From Methanobacteriota archaeon (GTDB lineage: Archaea > Thermoplasmatota > Poseidoniia > Poseidoniales > Thalassarchaeaceae): a DNA stretch of 48,446 nt. Made by a program: the position numbers and the translations under genes. The stretch is taken from positions 97,673 to 146,118 of the forward strand of contig PBMR01000015.1 of assembly GCA_002722735.1 (NCBI GenBank). Direction: 5' to 3'. Numbering within the stretch: position 1 is the stretch's first letter; every line of letters starts with the position of its first letter. The notes beneath the pieces were generated by a model. The model did no database searches. It had not been told where the DNA came from and saw only the letters and a program-made list of their open reading frames with translations. This document shows, piece after piece, positions 7,830 to 16,936 of this stretch.

Positions 7830-9308
7830 TCATTCGAATTCGATTAGTAGGCCGGCCGTTTCGTAGAGGCTCGGGCCGCTGCCTAGGAAGTACACCGAAC
7901 CGCGACGGTCTCGAGAATCCTCAGGCGTCGAGTTGTTGTCGGTGGCGCAAGAGCCGGTACAGCCATCAGCGAAGGCCACGTACGCGCGTCCCTCGAGGTC
8001 GATGTGGAGGTCGTTGAAGTCGAGCAGATTCCGATTGCTGGACTCCCCGATAGTACGACAGTCCCCGCTGTTCAAGCAGATGCTGCCTATCTGGACGGGG
8101 TCGGGTGACACCCGCACCGTGTGGAAGACCGGGTCTGGGTCTAGGGCGTTCAGGCTGTAGGTGATGTACAGGTAGTAGCTGACATTGCCAGTCGCGTAGT
8201 GCGGATTGCCGTTCCATGCCACATCATCGATGTCGGGAAGGCCCAATTCGCTGGCATTCTCGCTGCCGAGGTATGTAATCGCAATCCGCCCTGGGTCACC
8301 GGCATCTATGTGGGGGAAAGTGGTGGAGATTACCTCGATGGGACTCACACGGGTGCTCTCCTGCTCCCATGTCTGGCCTGAGTCCTCGCTGCGCGACATG
8401 TAGATCCCGAAGTCAGAGCCGACCCAGATGTGGTAGGCGTTGGACTCGGAGTCAGTTGCCACCTCTGAGTTCTTGCGCGGGTTAGGCGTGCCAACGTCCT
8501 CGCCCATCGTCCGCTCCACCCAAGTGAGGCCGTTATCCTTGGAGAACACGATGGTAGGCGTCTCGACCCTAGGAGTCACATAGACGGTGCCGTCGGGAGC
8601 GGTGGTGATCGCACCGTGCAGCCCGCCGTTCTCCGTGGCCAGGCCGAAGACCATTCCTCCGACCTCGAAGCTGGCTCCCCCGTCGAAACTGGTGTAGCAG
8701 AAGATGCCAGCCCCTTTGTTGTAGCAGAAGTAGACTGCCTGCTCGTATATCGGGTCCATCTGTCCGGGGATGCCGTAGCCATCATCGGTCCACGGGCCCG
8801 TGCCCAGCTTGATGTGGTCATTGAGGGGAATCGGGCCGGAGTCATGCGGGTTGCCCAGCCAGTTCACCCCGTCGTCATCGCTCCATGCAATCCAGGTGGT
8901 CAAGAGTCCCACCATCTGGACGTCGAACACGCGGTCAGTCACGGGATCGACCCACAGCCACGGATCGCTGGTCGAGGGATGCTGGAATATCGAGTTCATG
9001 TGCTCCCATGACTCGCCGTGGTCGCACGAGCGCATGACCTTCTCGAAGGCGGTGAAGAACATGCAGCCGCTCGAGGTGATACCAATGCTGGGCTCGGCTC
9101 CGTCCTCCCCTACGTCGCTGAAGACAAAGCTGAGGGGCAGAGGCTGGTGGAGGTCCAATGAGAGGCTCAGGCCATCCGACCCAGTCATGAAGATCCCATC
9201 GGGCAGCGAGGGAGGGCCGGGCAGGGGTGGGGTCTGTTCGTCCTGGAGGCAGCCGGAGAATGCAGCCGAAAGCATCAGGGCCCCGACGAGGAGGGCCTTC
9301 GTCTGCAT
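7830..9308 (-). CDS. Exported Asp-box (BNR, sialidase-fold) lipoprotein
   Basis: A 492-residue secreted protein. The N-terminus is a lipoprotein signal: a basic start, a hydrophobic stretch to about residue 17, then lipobox FSGC with Cys20, followed by a Pro-rich linker. Five Asp-box motifs of the form S-x-D-x-G-x-x-W/F can be read (SCDHGESW, SDDDGVNW, SFDGGASF, SKDNGLTW, SEDSGQTW), indicating a beta-propeller like sialidases and photosystem-assembly factors. The catalytic arginine triad of true sialidases cannot be confirmed by eye, so glycan hydrolysis is not claimed. Start ATG 9308: signal peptide position and a TATA-like AGATAATTGC about 27 nt upstream. The gene is divergent from the choline-kinase-like gene. 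A surface binding or degradative role on organic particles is possible. Confidence 0.82.
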   Translation of the reverse strand: MQTKALLVGALMLSAAFSGCLQDEQTPPLPGPPSLPDGIFMTGSDGLSLSLDLHQPLPLSFVFSDVGEDGAEPSIGITSSGCMFFTAFEKVMRSCDHGESWEHMNSIFQHPSTSDPWLWVDPVTDRVFDVQMVGLLTTWIAWSDDDGVNWLGNPHDSGPIPLNDHIKLGTGPWTDDGYGIPGQMDPIYEQAVYFCYNKGAGIFCYTSFDGGASFEVGGMVFGLATENGGLHGAITTAPDGTVYVTPRVETPTIVFSKDNGLTWVERTMGEDVGTPNPRKNSEVATDSESNAYHIWVGSDFGIYMSRSEDSGQTWEQESTRVSPIEVISTTFPHIDAGDPGRIAITYLGSENASELGLPDIDDVAWNGNPHYATGNVSYYLYITYSLNALDPDPVFHTVRVSPDPVQIGSICLNSGDCRTIGESSNRNLLDFNDLHIDLEGRAYVAFADGCTGSCATDNNSTPEDSRDRRGSVYFLGSGPSLYETAGLLIEFE

Positions 9309-9330
9309 GGTGCATCGGCAGAGCCACAGC

Positions 9331-9340
9331 GCAATTATCT
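9331..9340 (-). promoter_or_regulatory. TATA-like element of the Asp-box lipoprotein gene
   Basis: The minus strand reads AGATAATTGC, centred about 27-28 nt upstream of the ATG at 9308. Confidence 0.45.
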
Positions 9341-9433
9341 TGCCATGGCCTGCTCCCGATCTCGGGACCCAAGCACCCAATTGGATATTAGGCAGGGCTA
9401 CGGACCTCTGCCCAGTCCGAGAGCTGTGGTGCC

Positions 9434-10456
9434 ATGGGGTCGATGAGGCAACTGGTGTTCGACAAGTGCCAGGAGGTATTCCCCGGATGGAGGGGGATGG
9501 CCATGGACGAGTTCGAGTTTGCCGATCCGAAGGGGTTCTCCACCTTCACCATGGGTGTTCGGGCGAGGCGCGACGCCACACCCGGCGCAGTCCTATATCG
9601 CCACTTGGAGGGCAAAGAGAACGCCATCTTGGACTTCCCTTCCGAGAAAGAGGTGTTTCTGGCCCTCGGCCATGAGAATATCGCCGCCCACTGCCATCAC
9701 TACGATGACGAATGCCGGATTGAGGAATTCTACCACGGGAGTACTCTAACCGCAAGTGAGGTGTTCGAATCGGAGACCCTGAGGAAGATTGCCGGCGAGC
9801 TGTACCGCTTTCACCAGCTCACCCCCAGCAACCTGCCTACCAAGACCTTCTTCGAGCTCCTTTACGATAAATGGGGGGGGCAGGCAGAATTCGTCTTGGT
9901 GGACCAAAGGCACCGTTTTTCCGCAGAGGAGCAGGCAATGTGCGAGGGGCTCGCAGCGATCTTCAGTGAGGAGACCCTAGCGAAGGTCCAGCGATGCCTG
10001 CCCGATTCGAGACCCGTTTTCTGCCATAACGACACATACCACGGGAACGTCATGCGACTGGACTCAGGTGACATCAAGCTCCTTGATTTCGAGTTCTCGT
10101 GCCTCAATCACAAGGCCTTTGACTTCTCAAACCTCTTCGCCGAGACCGTCATGCAGCACAACCTGGAAGAGCCCCCTCACTTCTCCATAGGCGAGCCTCA
10201 GTTCGGGGATCATGAGATATCGGTATTGATTGGCCACTATCTGGACAATGCCTGCTTCGAGAGCGAAGGGCAGAGGGAGGGGGAGCTCGCAACACTGCTC
10301 GATGAGACCAAATCGATGATTATGATGTCCGACTACATGTATGCGATGGCCGCGCTGCCCCTAGCTCTGGAGCCCATCCAAAAAATCCGCTTCATCCCCT
10401 ACGCCTCCCTGCGATTCGCCAAGTTCCTACGGGCCTATGAGGAGAGATTTGCATAG
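9434..10456 (+). CDS. Choline/ethanolamine kinase-like phosphotransferase
   Basis: A 340-residue member of the protein-kinase-like small-molecule kinases. Brenner's motif is clear as CHNDTYHGNVM (catalytic Asp and Asn), followed by the metal-binding LLDFEFS and the family's HKAFDFSNLF. The N-terminal lobe is recognisable only loosely, around YRHLEGKENAILDFPSEKEVF. The family phosphorylates choline, ethanolamine or other hydroxyl compounds with ATP; the true substrate here is unknown. The ATG at 9434 is used, and ATG 9443 is equally possible. It converges with the flavin oxidoreductase gene (stops 25 bp apart). In an archaeon it could feed polar head-group synthesis or activate a scavenged compound, but there is no local evidence for either. 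Confidence 0.78.
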   Translation: MGSMRQLVFDKCQEVFPGWRGMAMDEFEFADPKGFSTFTMGVRARRDATPGAVLYRHLEGKENAILDFPSEKEVFLALGHENIAAHCHHYDDECRIEEFYHGSTLTASEVFESETLRKIAGELYRFHQLTPSNLPTKTFFELLYDKWGGQAEFVLVDQRHRFSAEEQAMCEGLAAIFSEETLAKVQRCLPDSRPVFCHNDTYHGNVMRLDSGDIKLLDFEFSCLNHKAFDFSNLFAETVMQHNLEEPPHFSIGEPQFGDHEISVLIGHYLDNACFESEGQREGELATLLDETKSMIMMSDYMYAMAALPLALEPIQKIRFIPYASLRFAKFLRAYEERFA

Positions 10457-10481
10457 TCGGCCCACGAGGGACTGCAGACAC

Positions 10482-11579
10482 CTACTGCCTGCCATCCGTG
10501 ACGAAGCCCTTCCACCCCCTCATGTAATCGACGAAGACCGGGCTGAGGCCGGCATCCAGCAGGTGCTCGGGCGTGAATGGCGGGCGAGCCGGGTCAAAGT
10601 CATCGCTGGCGAGCCTGCTGGCCCAGTCAGGGTGTGCTATCGCCACCCTAGCCACGCCGACCAGATCGGCACCCTCCCCCAGGACGAACTCTGCATCCCC
10701 CCCGGTCCACACCGAGCCGGTGGAGAGCAGCGGGAACGATGATGGGATGGCCCGGCGAAACCTGCGTGTCAGGGTCCCCGGGTTTTCGGGCTCGTCATCG
10801 GCTCCCACGAAGGCGTCCCAGCAGGAGATGTGGATGATATCCACACCCCAGTCGGCCAACATACCGGCCAGTTCGATGCTGTCACTCAAGGAAACCCCGA
10901 TGCTGGCGATCTGGGGTGATATTCTGACAGATACCAGGAACCTATCCGAGGTCCTGACGCGTATCGCCTCGACTACCTCCCTGAGGAAGAGCGCCCTCCC
11001 TGCGAGGTCCCCACCCCACCTGTCGTCCCTTCTATTGGTCTTCGTCCCGAGGAACTGACAGATCAGGTAGCCGTGCGCTCCGTGGACCTCCACGCCGTCG
11101 AAGCCGGCCCTCTCGCAGCGTTCTGCCGCCTCGGCGAAGGCATCGACGAGGTCGGAGATCTCGGAGTCCGAGAGCCCCCTAGACTCCTCCTCGACCCCGT
11201 GCTCAGTGTTCTCGCTGGCAGACACCGGCTGCTGGCCGGTCAGAGACCTCGGTGCTCTAAGCCCCCCGTGGAAGATTTGGACTAGGCTGAGCGCGCCGCG
11301 CTCCCTGATGCCTTCGGCCAGCTCAGTGAGCTTGGGCAACTGATGATCGCCCCACACCCCCATCTCGCCTTCCCAGGACTTCCCGCTGGGGTGGACATGG
11401 CTGGCTGCAGTGGTCACGATACCGAATCCCCCTTCGGCGCGCCTGTGCAGCCACCCGATCTCAGCATCCGAGAGAACGCCGTCCAGCCCAGACTGCTTGT
11501 TGGTGATGGCGGCCAGAACGGCCCTGTTGCGCAGTTCGAGCCCGGTCCTAGGGAGGATGAAGCCGGTGTTCACGTCCAT
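10482..11579 (-). CDS. NADH:flavin oxidoreductase, old yellow enzyme family
   Basis: A 365-residue FMN TIM-barrel oxidoreductase. The substrate-binding HGAHGYL, the following NRRDDRWGG, and the C-terminal phosphate-binding STGSVW plus ADLVGVARVAIAHPDW match the OYE/2,4-dienoyl-CoA reductase group. There is no C-terminal FeS/FAD extension, so it is the short OYE form rather than the full dienoyl-CoA reductase. Such enzymes reduce activated alkenes with NAD(P)H; the physiological substrate is unknown. The start ATG 11579 fits the beginning of the barrel. The small membrane protein gene upstream is separated by 43 bp and could be cotranscribed. Confidence 0.88.
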   Translation of the reverse strand: MDVNTGFILPRTGLELRNRAVLAAITNKQSGLDGVLSDAEIGWLHRRAEGGFGIVTTAASHVHPSGKSWEGEMGVWGDHQLPKLTELAEGIRERGALSLVQIFHGGLRAPRSLTGQQPVSASENTEHGVEEESRGLSDSEISDLVDAFAEAAERCERAGFDGVEVHGAHGYLICQFLGTKTNRRDDRWGGDLAGRALFLREVVEAIRVRTSDRFLVSVRISPQIASIGVSLSDSIELAGMLADWGVDIIHISCWDAFVGADDEPENPGTLTRRFRRAIPSSFPLLSTGSVWTGGDAEFVLGEGADLVGVARVAIAHPDWASRLASDDFDPARPPFTPEHLLDAGLSPVFVDYMRGWKGFVTDGRQ

Positions 11580-11622
11580 GGACCAACCCCGGCCCTCGAT
11601 TTCACGGGAACCGCATTGAACC

Positions 11623-11820
11623 TCATAGGTAGCCCAACCACCATAGGAGGAAGTAAGCGATTGGGAGCATGGGCAAGCAGTAGAGGAAGAAGAGTCTCAG
11701 CCCCTTCCTCCACCAGCTCTTTTCATCCCCTTCGGGAAGGCTGTCTATGACGGCAACGACGAGTTCTTCGATTACCTCCGTATTGCCGACCACGCCACGG
11801 TGGAGATGCGCGTGACCCAT
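11623..11820 (-). CDS. Small single-TM protein, function unknown
   Basis: A 65-residue product with a soluble N-terminal half (GNTEVIEELVVAVIDSLPEG), a short basic stretch, and a C-terminal hydrophobic helix ending at the stop, the arrangement of a tail-anchored membrane protein. I do not recognise the family. Support for it being real is moderate: a clean ATG, a sensible hydropathy pattern, and placement in the gap between two genes where no other gene fits. It may be cotranscribed with the downstream flavin oxidoreductase. Confidence 0.5.
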   Translation of the reverse strand: MGHAHLHRGVVGNTEVIEELVVAVIDSLPEGDEKSWWRKGLRLFFLYCLPMLPIAYFLLWWLGYL

Positions 11821-11919
11821 GAATGCCTCCCTTAATTCGGGCTCTCAGGAGGTGTTCCCATCGGGATCCAACTAGCCTTCGTGCCCGGAGGAGGGGTCCG
11901 GAGATTTGAACCGCCGTGA

Positions 11920-13521
11920 ATGGGTTCGGGCGCCGTGGAGCAGTGGGATGTGGTGGTGATTGGCTCGGGGGCCGGTGGCATGACTGCAGCCGTGGCGCTG
12001 GCCAACGCCGGCAAGCGCGTCCTTGTGCTGGAACAGCACTACCTACCGGGAGGCTGGACGCACACATTCTCCCTCGAGGGGCATCGTTTCAGCCCCGGGG
12101 TGCACTACCTGGGCGGGCTGGAGGAGGGCGGTGACATGCGTGCCATCCTCGAGGGCATCGGAGTGGGCGGCGACATGGAATTCTACGAGCTCAATCCCGA
12201 CGGTTACGACCACGTCATAGCCGGCGACCAGCGCTTCGACATCCCCAAGGGCTTCGAGAACTTCAAGCAGCGACTGTGCGAGCGCTTCCCCAACGAGCGC
12301 AGGGGCATAGAGCGATACTTCTCCTACATGAGGAGAATCGATGACGAGATGTCCAGTAGCAGCAGGATAAGGCCACCCTTGGCATCGCTCAAGGCACTCC
12401 TGCTCACCCCGCGCCTCGCGCTCACCGGGCTGCGTCCCATCTCGGATAGGATAGCCAAGTACGTCAGCGACCCCTTCCTTGTCACCATCCTCGAGTCGCG
12501 CTCCGGGGATCACGGGGTGAGCCCGGCGCGCGTGCCCGCCGCCGTCCACATCGGAATAGACTCCCACTACTGGGAGGGGGGCTGGTACCCCAAGGGAGGA
12601 GGGGGTGCCTTCCCGAAGGCACTCGCTCGCAGGCTCAAGTCCCAAGGCGGACAGATCAGGCTGCGCACGATGGTGGAGGGCGTGCTCATAGAGGAGTCGT
12701 CCTCCAGCAGGAAGGCTGTGGGCGTGCGCCTTGCCGACGGCACCGAGATTCCCGCGGACCTGGTGCTCTCCAACGCCGACCCCCACGTAACCTACCGAGA
12801 GCTGGTGGGAGACGAGCACCTCTCTGGGGGGCTTCTGCGCCGCTTGGATGGAGTGGAGTACTCGGGCTCCTGCCTGAGCCTTTTCATGGCCACTGACCTC
12901 GATCTAGCGGCCATGGGGCTGGATTCGGGCAACTACTGGATCTGCGAGAGGTCTGACGTCGATGCCGTCTACCGCTACGCCGAGGAGCAGCTTGACCTCG
13001 GGGCTGCAGGTCCGTTCCCGGGGGGCTTCCTGACTGTGACCACACTCAAGGACCCATCCAAGATGAAGGACGGTATTCACACCATGGAGGCCTTCGCCTT
13101 CGTCTCGCACTCCGCCTTCTCCCAGTGGGCAGGAAGCCGGACCGACCAGCGCGAGGAGGGGTACGAGCGCCTCAAGGAGATTCTGACCGGGCGGATGCTG
13201 GATATGCTCGAGCCGGTCGTGCCCGGTCTGCGCGACAACCTCCTGCTGTGCGACCTAGGCACCCCCCTAACCAATCAGTACTATGTCAACTCGCATATGG
13301 GCAACCTCTACGGCACCGCTAAGACAGCGCGTCAGGTTGGCCCCTCATCATTCCCGATAAGGACCGAGATCGTCGGACTGTTCCACTGCGGGGCATCAAC
13401 CACCTCGCACGGGGTGCTAGGCGTCATGCACAGCGGGCTGCTGGCCGCCAAGAAGATGCTAGGGGTTCAGATCAGGGATCTGCTGGTCCACTCGGACGAG
13501 GGGTCAGTGACCATCCACTAG
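11920..13521 (+). CDS. RetSat/CrtI-like FAD oxidoreductase
   Basis: A 533-residue flavoprotein of the phytoene desaturase/retinol saturase superfamily (COG1233 type). The N-terminal dinucleotide-binding motif VVVIGSGAGGMTAA is followed by the acidic strand end (VLVLEQH) and a segment GGWTHTF / GVHYLGG that closely resembles all-trans-retinol 13,14-reductases. The C-terminal FAD-binding region is around GASTTSHGVLGVMHSGLLAA. Candidate roles are saturation or isomerisation of a polyene such as a carotenoid, retinoid or polyprenyl chain. No other carotenoid gene is in the window. The start ATG 11920 places the FAD motif at residue 11, as usual. No clear TATA box was found. It converges with carB. 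Confidence 0.83.
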   Translation: MGSGAVEQWDVVVIGSGAGGMTAAVALANAGKRVLVLEQHYLPGGWTHTFSLEGHRFSPGVHYLGGLEEGGDMRAILEGIGVGGDMEFYELNPDGYDHVIAGDQRFDIPKGFENFKQRLCERFPNERRGIERYFSYMRRIDDEMSSSSRIRPPLASLKALLLTPRLALTGLRPISDRIAKYVSDPFLVTILESRSGDHGVSPARVPAAVHIGIDSHYWEGGWYPKGGGGAFPKALARRLKSQGGQIRLRTMVEGVLIEESSSSRKAVGVRLADGTEIPADLVLSNADPHVTYRELVGDEHLSGGLLRRLDGVEYSGSCLSLFMATDLDLAAMGLDSGNYWICERSDVDAVYRYAEEQLDLGAAGPFPGGFLTVTTLKDPSKMKDGIHTMEAFAFVSHSAFSQWAGSRTDQREEGYERLKEILTGRMLDMLEPVVPGLRDNLLLCDLGTPLTNQYYVNSHMGNLYGTAKTARQVGPSSFPIRTEIVGLFHCGASTTSHGVLGVMHSGLLAAKKMLGVQIRDLLVHSDEGSVTIH

Positions 13522-13567
13522 GGCCGACTTGCAGGCTAGCGTCTGGAGAGGACCTGCCCAACCCCAG

Positions 13568-16500
13568 TTAGAGCGAACTGATCTGCAGCAGCCTGGGCTC
13601 TGGTATGCCATTCCTCGCCTCGTCTATGGCCTCGACCTCCATCCTAGCGCCTGCCATGGTGGTCACGAAGGGTATGTTGAGCTCGACGGCGAGCCTTCGC
13701 ATCATATTGCCGTCGAGCACCGCCCCCCCAGACGATTGTGGCGTGTTGATGACCAAGTGTATCCTACCCTGCCTCATCAAATCGAGGGCGTCGGGAGACC
13801 TGCCCTCCGCGATCCTGTAGCAGGTGCTGACCTCGAGGTCCCCGGCCTCTCGCAGCACGCGCGAGGTACCCTGGGTGGCATACAGAGTGAAGCCCATCTC
13901 CTGCAGGCGCCTTGCCAAGGGGATGGTGTCGAGCTTGTCCGAATCCTTCACGGTGATGTACACCCCACCCTCGGTGGGAACGGGGAGCTCGGTGGCAAGC
14001 CTCGCCTTCAGGTAGGCGGCCGCAGCCCTCTCGTGCGACCCCATGACCTCTCCAGTCGACTTCATCTCTGGCCCCGGGGCTGGGTCGAGTCCTCGCAGCT
14101 TGATGAAGGGGAAGACTGGGGCCTTGACACAGATAGCGTCGGTTTGCGGCTCGGGGATGTCGAGGTCGGCCAGCCTCTCTCCCAGAGCGACGCGCGCAGC
14201 GATGCGCGCAAGCGGGATTCCAGTAGACTTGGCCACGAAGGGGAAGGTGCGCGAGCCGCGTGGATTGACCTCGAGCACGTACAGCAAGCCATCTTGAATT
14301 GCGAACTGGATATTGAAGCATCCCCTGATTCCGAGCTCCATCCCTATCCTAGTGGTCCACTCCTCCACATCCGAGAGCAGTTCCGCAGGTATGTTCTGGG
14401 GGGGGATGAAGCAGGTGGAGTCCCCCGAATGGATTCCAGCCTCCTCGAGGTGCTCCATGATTGCTCCGATGAGGACTTGTTCGCCATCGCACACAGCGTC
14501 GACGTCCAGCTCGACGGCGTTTCCCAGGTACTTGTCAATCAGGAGTGGGCGGTCGGGTGCTAGGTACGCCTCGCGCATGTACGACTCGAGCTGCTTGTAG
14601 TTAGACAGGATCTCCATGCCCCGTCCTCCGAGCACGTAGGAAGGTCGGATTATTACGGGGTAGCCGATTTCGTTGGCCGCCTCCCTGACCCCGTTCGGAG
14701 TCGTGGCAGTCGCACCGTCAGGCATCCTGAGGCCGCATCTTGTGGCGAACTGCTCGAAGCGCTCGCGGTCACTGGCCTCGTCGACGGCCTCGGGAGTCGT
14801 TCCCTCCATCACGAATTCGAGGCCGAGGTCCGACAGGTAAGGCATGGTATCTGATAAGGGAAGAGCGAGGTTGATGGCCGTCTGCCCTCCGAACTGCAGC
14901 AGGATGCCATCGGCATCCTCGCGCAGTAGAACCTCAGTGACGCACTCGAGGGTCAGTGGGTCGAAGTACAGCCTGTCGCTGGTGTCGAAGTCTGTAGACA
15001 CGGTCTCCGGATTATTGTTGATGATGATTGCCTCGTGCCCGAGATCCTGAATCGCACCGGCAGCGTGGACGCAGCCGTAGTCGAACTCTATCCCCTGTCC
15101 TATTCTAATCGGGCCCGAGCCGACCACAGCAATGCGCTGCTTGGTCGAACCCGCCAGACCGGGCACGAAGTCGATGCCCTGCTCCGAAGATCCGCCCTCG
15201 TAGGTCGAGTAGTAGTATGGGGTCACCGCAGCGAACTCGGCTGCACATGAGTCCACCATGCGGTAACGAGGGTGGATGTGCAAGGCATGACGACGGAGGC
15301 GCACTGCCGTCTCGTCATTCCCCGACTGGAGTTCCTTGAATCCGCCGTCGGGGAATCCGGCCAGTGCATCGGCGATGTGCAGGTCAGTGAAGCCGGAGCC
15401 CTTCCACGACATCATCTCGGCCCGGGGAATCTCGGCTGGTCGCATGCCAATCTCACCGGCGGCCCGAATCTCGGTCTCGATGGCGGCGATCTTCTCAAAG
15501 TGGTGCAGGAACCACCTCGTCACCCCACCGGTAAGGTCCCTGACGTCCTCGATTGAGTAACCCCTCCTGAAGGACTCGATGATAGCACCTAGTCGCCTGT
15601 CTGTAGGGATGCGCAGCCAGTCCTCCATGAGGGCGGTCGGCAGGTTCTCGGCTGCCCGCTCGTCCATCAACTCTCCATCCGATGCATCGGACATCGTGAG
15701 CGGGCGGGGATGGGGCTGGCCGTACTCGAGGCTGGCCCATGCCTTCAGGCAGGCCTCCTCGAAGCAGCGGCCAATTGCCATGACTTCGCCAGTGGACTTC
15801 ATCGAGGTGCCTAAGGTCCTGTCAGCGGTGCGGAACTTGTCGAACGGCCAGCGTGGGATCTTGACCACGCAGTAGTCGAGGGTCGGCTCGAATGCGGCAG
15901 TAGTTCCCTCGCCGGTGATCGGGTTGGGCAACTCATCGAGGGTGTACCCAACGGCGATGAGTGCGGCCATTCGCGCGATTGGGTAACCGGTGGCCTTGGA
16001 GGCGAGGGCAGAGGAGCGGGATACCCTGGGGTTGACCTCGATGACCCTGAACTCCCCCGTGGACTGTTCGACTGCGAACTGGACATTGCAGCCACCCTTG
16101 ATGTTGAGGCGCCTGATCAGCTTGAGCGAGGCATCCCTGAGGACCTGGTGGTCGCGGTCCGAGAGAGTCTGCTGTGGAGCCACTACGATCGACTCGCCGG
16201 TGTGTACGCCCATCGGGTCGATATTCTCCATAGTACACACGATTATGGCGTTGTCAGCACCGTCGCGCATGACCTCGTACTCATGTTCCTGCCATCCCAG
16301 AATGCTCTCCTCGATGAGCACTTGCCCGATTGCGGAGTGCAAGATCCCCTGGCTGGCTATCTCCACCAACTCGCCCATGTTGAATGCGGTGCCACCACCC
16401 AAACCGCCTAGGGTGAAGGCCGGCCTGATGAGAAGCGGGAACCCGTCGAGCATCTCGGCGGCTTCGATAACCTGCTCGATGGAGTCGCATGCAATAGCCC

Positions 16501-16936
16501 TGCAGACCGGGAGGCCGATACTCTCGCAGACCTGCTTGAACTGGTCCCTATCCTCGGCCTCGTTGATCGAGGCGAGGTTGCATCCGATGAGTTCCACTCC
16601 GAGTTCATCCAGAGTGCCATCGTTGGCCAGAGCGGAGGCGATGTTCAGCGCCGTCTGGCCGCCCATGCCGGCTAGCAGGGCATCGGGCCTCTCGGACTCC
16701 ATGATCCGCTTGACTACCTCTGGTAGCAGGGGCTCGATGTAAATCCGGTCTGCCATCTCCGGGTCGTTCTGTATGGTGGCCGGGTTGGAGTTGACGAGTA
16801 TGACTTCGAAGCCATCATTCCTGAGCGCCCGGCAGGCCTGGGAGCCGGAGAAATCGAACTCAGCGGCCTGTCCTATACGAATCGGGCCACTGCCGAGGAT
16901 TACTATCCTGCGGAGGTCGTTGCGACGTGGCATCAT
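13568..16936 (-). CDS. carB: Carbamoyl phosphate synthetase large subunit
   Basis: Makes carbamoyl phosphate from ammonia, bicarbonate and two ATP for pyrimidine and arginine synthesis. The 1122-residue length and tandem ATP-grasp halves are standard. Each half begins with a GSGPIRIGQ motif (SGPIRIGQAAEFDFSG and SGPIRIGQGIEFDYGC), and VIEVNPRVSRSSALASK and VLEVNPRGSRTFPFVAK mark the two active sites. The C-terminal MGS-like allosteric domain is around VYITVKDSDK. The ATG overlaps the carA stop by 4 nt, so the pair is translationally coupled. The full-length single-chain CarB is the bacterial form also found in many euryarchaea, not the split form. Confidence 0.98.
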   Translation of the reverse strand: MMPRRNDLRRIVILGSGPIRIGQAAEFDFSGSQACRALRNDGFEVILVNSNPATIQNDPEMADRIYIEPLLPEVVKRIMESERPDALLAGMGGQTALNIASALANDGTLDELGVELIGCNLASINEAEDRDQFKQVCESIGLPVCRAIACDSIEQVIEAAEMLDGFPLLIRPAFTLGGLGGGTAFNMGELVEIASQGILHSAIGQVLIEESILGWQEHEYEVMRDGADNAIIVCTMENIDPMGVHTGESIVVAPQQTLSDRDHQVLRDASLKLIRRLNIKGGCNVQFAVEQSTGEFRVIEVNPRVSRSSALASKATGYPIARMAALIAVGYTLDELPNPITGEGTTAAFEPTLDYCVVKIPRWPFDKFRTADRTLGTSMKSTGEVMAIGRCFEEACLKAWASLEYGQPHPRPLTMSDASDGELMDERAAENLPTALMEDWLRIPTDRRLGAIIESFRRGYSIEDVRDLTGGVTRWFLHHFEKIAAIETEIRAAGEIGMRPAEIPRAEMMSWKGSGFTDLHIADALAGFPDGGFKELQSGNDETAVRLRRHALHIHPRYRMVDSCAAEFAAVTPYYYSTYEGGSSEQGIDFVPGLAGSTKQRIAVVGSGPIRIGQGIEFDYGCVHAAGAIQDLGHEAIIINNNPETVSTDFDTSDRLYFDPLTLECVTEVLLREDADGILLQFGGQTAINLALPLSDTMPYLSDLGLEFVMEGTTPEAVDEASDRERFEQFATRCGLRMPDGATATTPNGVREAANEIGYPVIIRPSYVLGGRGMEILSNYKQLESYMREAYLAPDRPLLIDKYLGNAVELDVDAVCDGEQVLIGAIMEHLEEAGIHSGDSTCFIPPQNIPAELLSDVEEWTTRIGMELGIRGCFNIQFAIQDGLLYVLEVNPRGSRTFPFVAKSTGIPLARIAARVALGERLADLDIPEPQTDAICVKAPVFPFIKLRGLDPAPGPEMKSTGEVMGSHERAAAAYLKARLATELPVPTEGGVYITVKDSDKLDTIPLARRLQEMGFTLYATQGTSRVLREAGDLEVSTCYRIAEGRSPDALDLMRQGRIHLVINTPQSSGGAVLDGNMMRRLAVELNIPFVTTMAGARMEVEAIDEARNGIPEPRLLQISSL

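Noticed and set aside
12043-12819. Minus-strand open frame of 258 codons inside the RetSat-like gene
   Set aside because: Shadow of the FAD oxidoreductase, whose dinucleotide motif and C-terminal region are clear.
13529-14563. Plus-strand open frame of 344 codons opposite the end of carB
   Set aside because: CarB motifs are intact on the minus strand; the plus-strand translation shows no conserved features.
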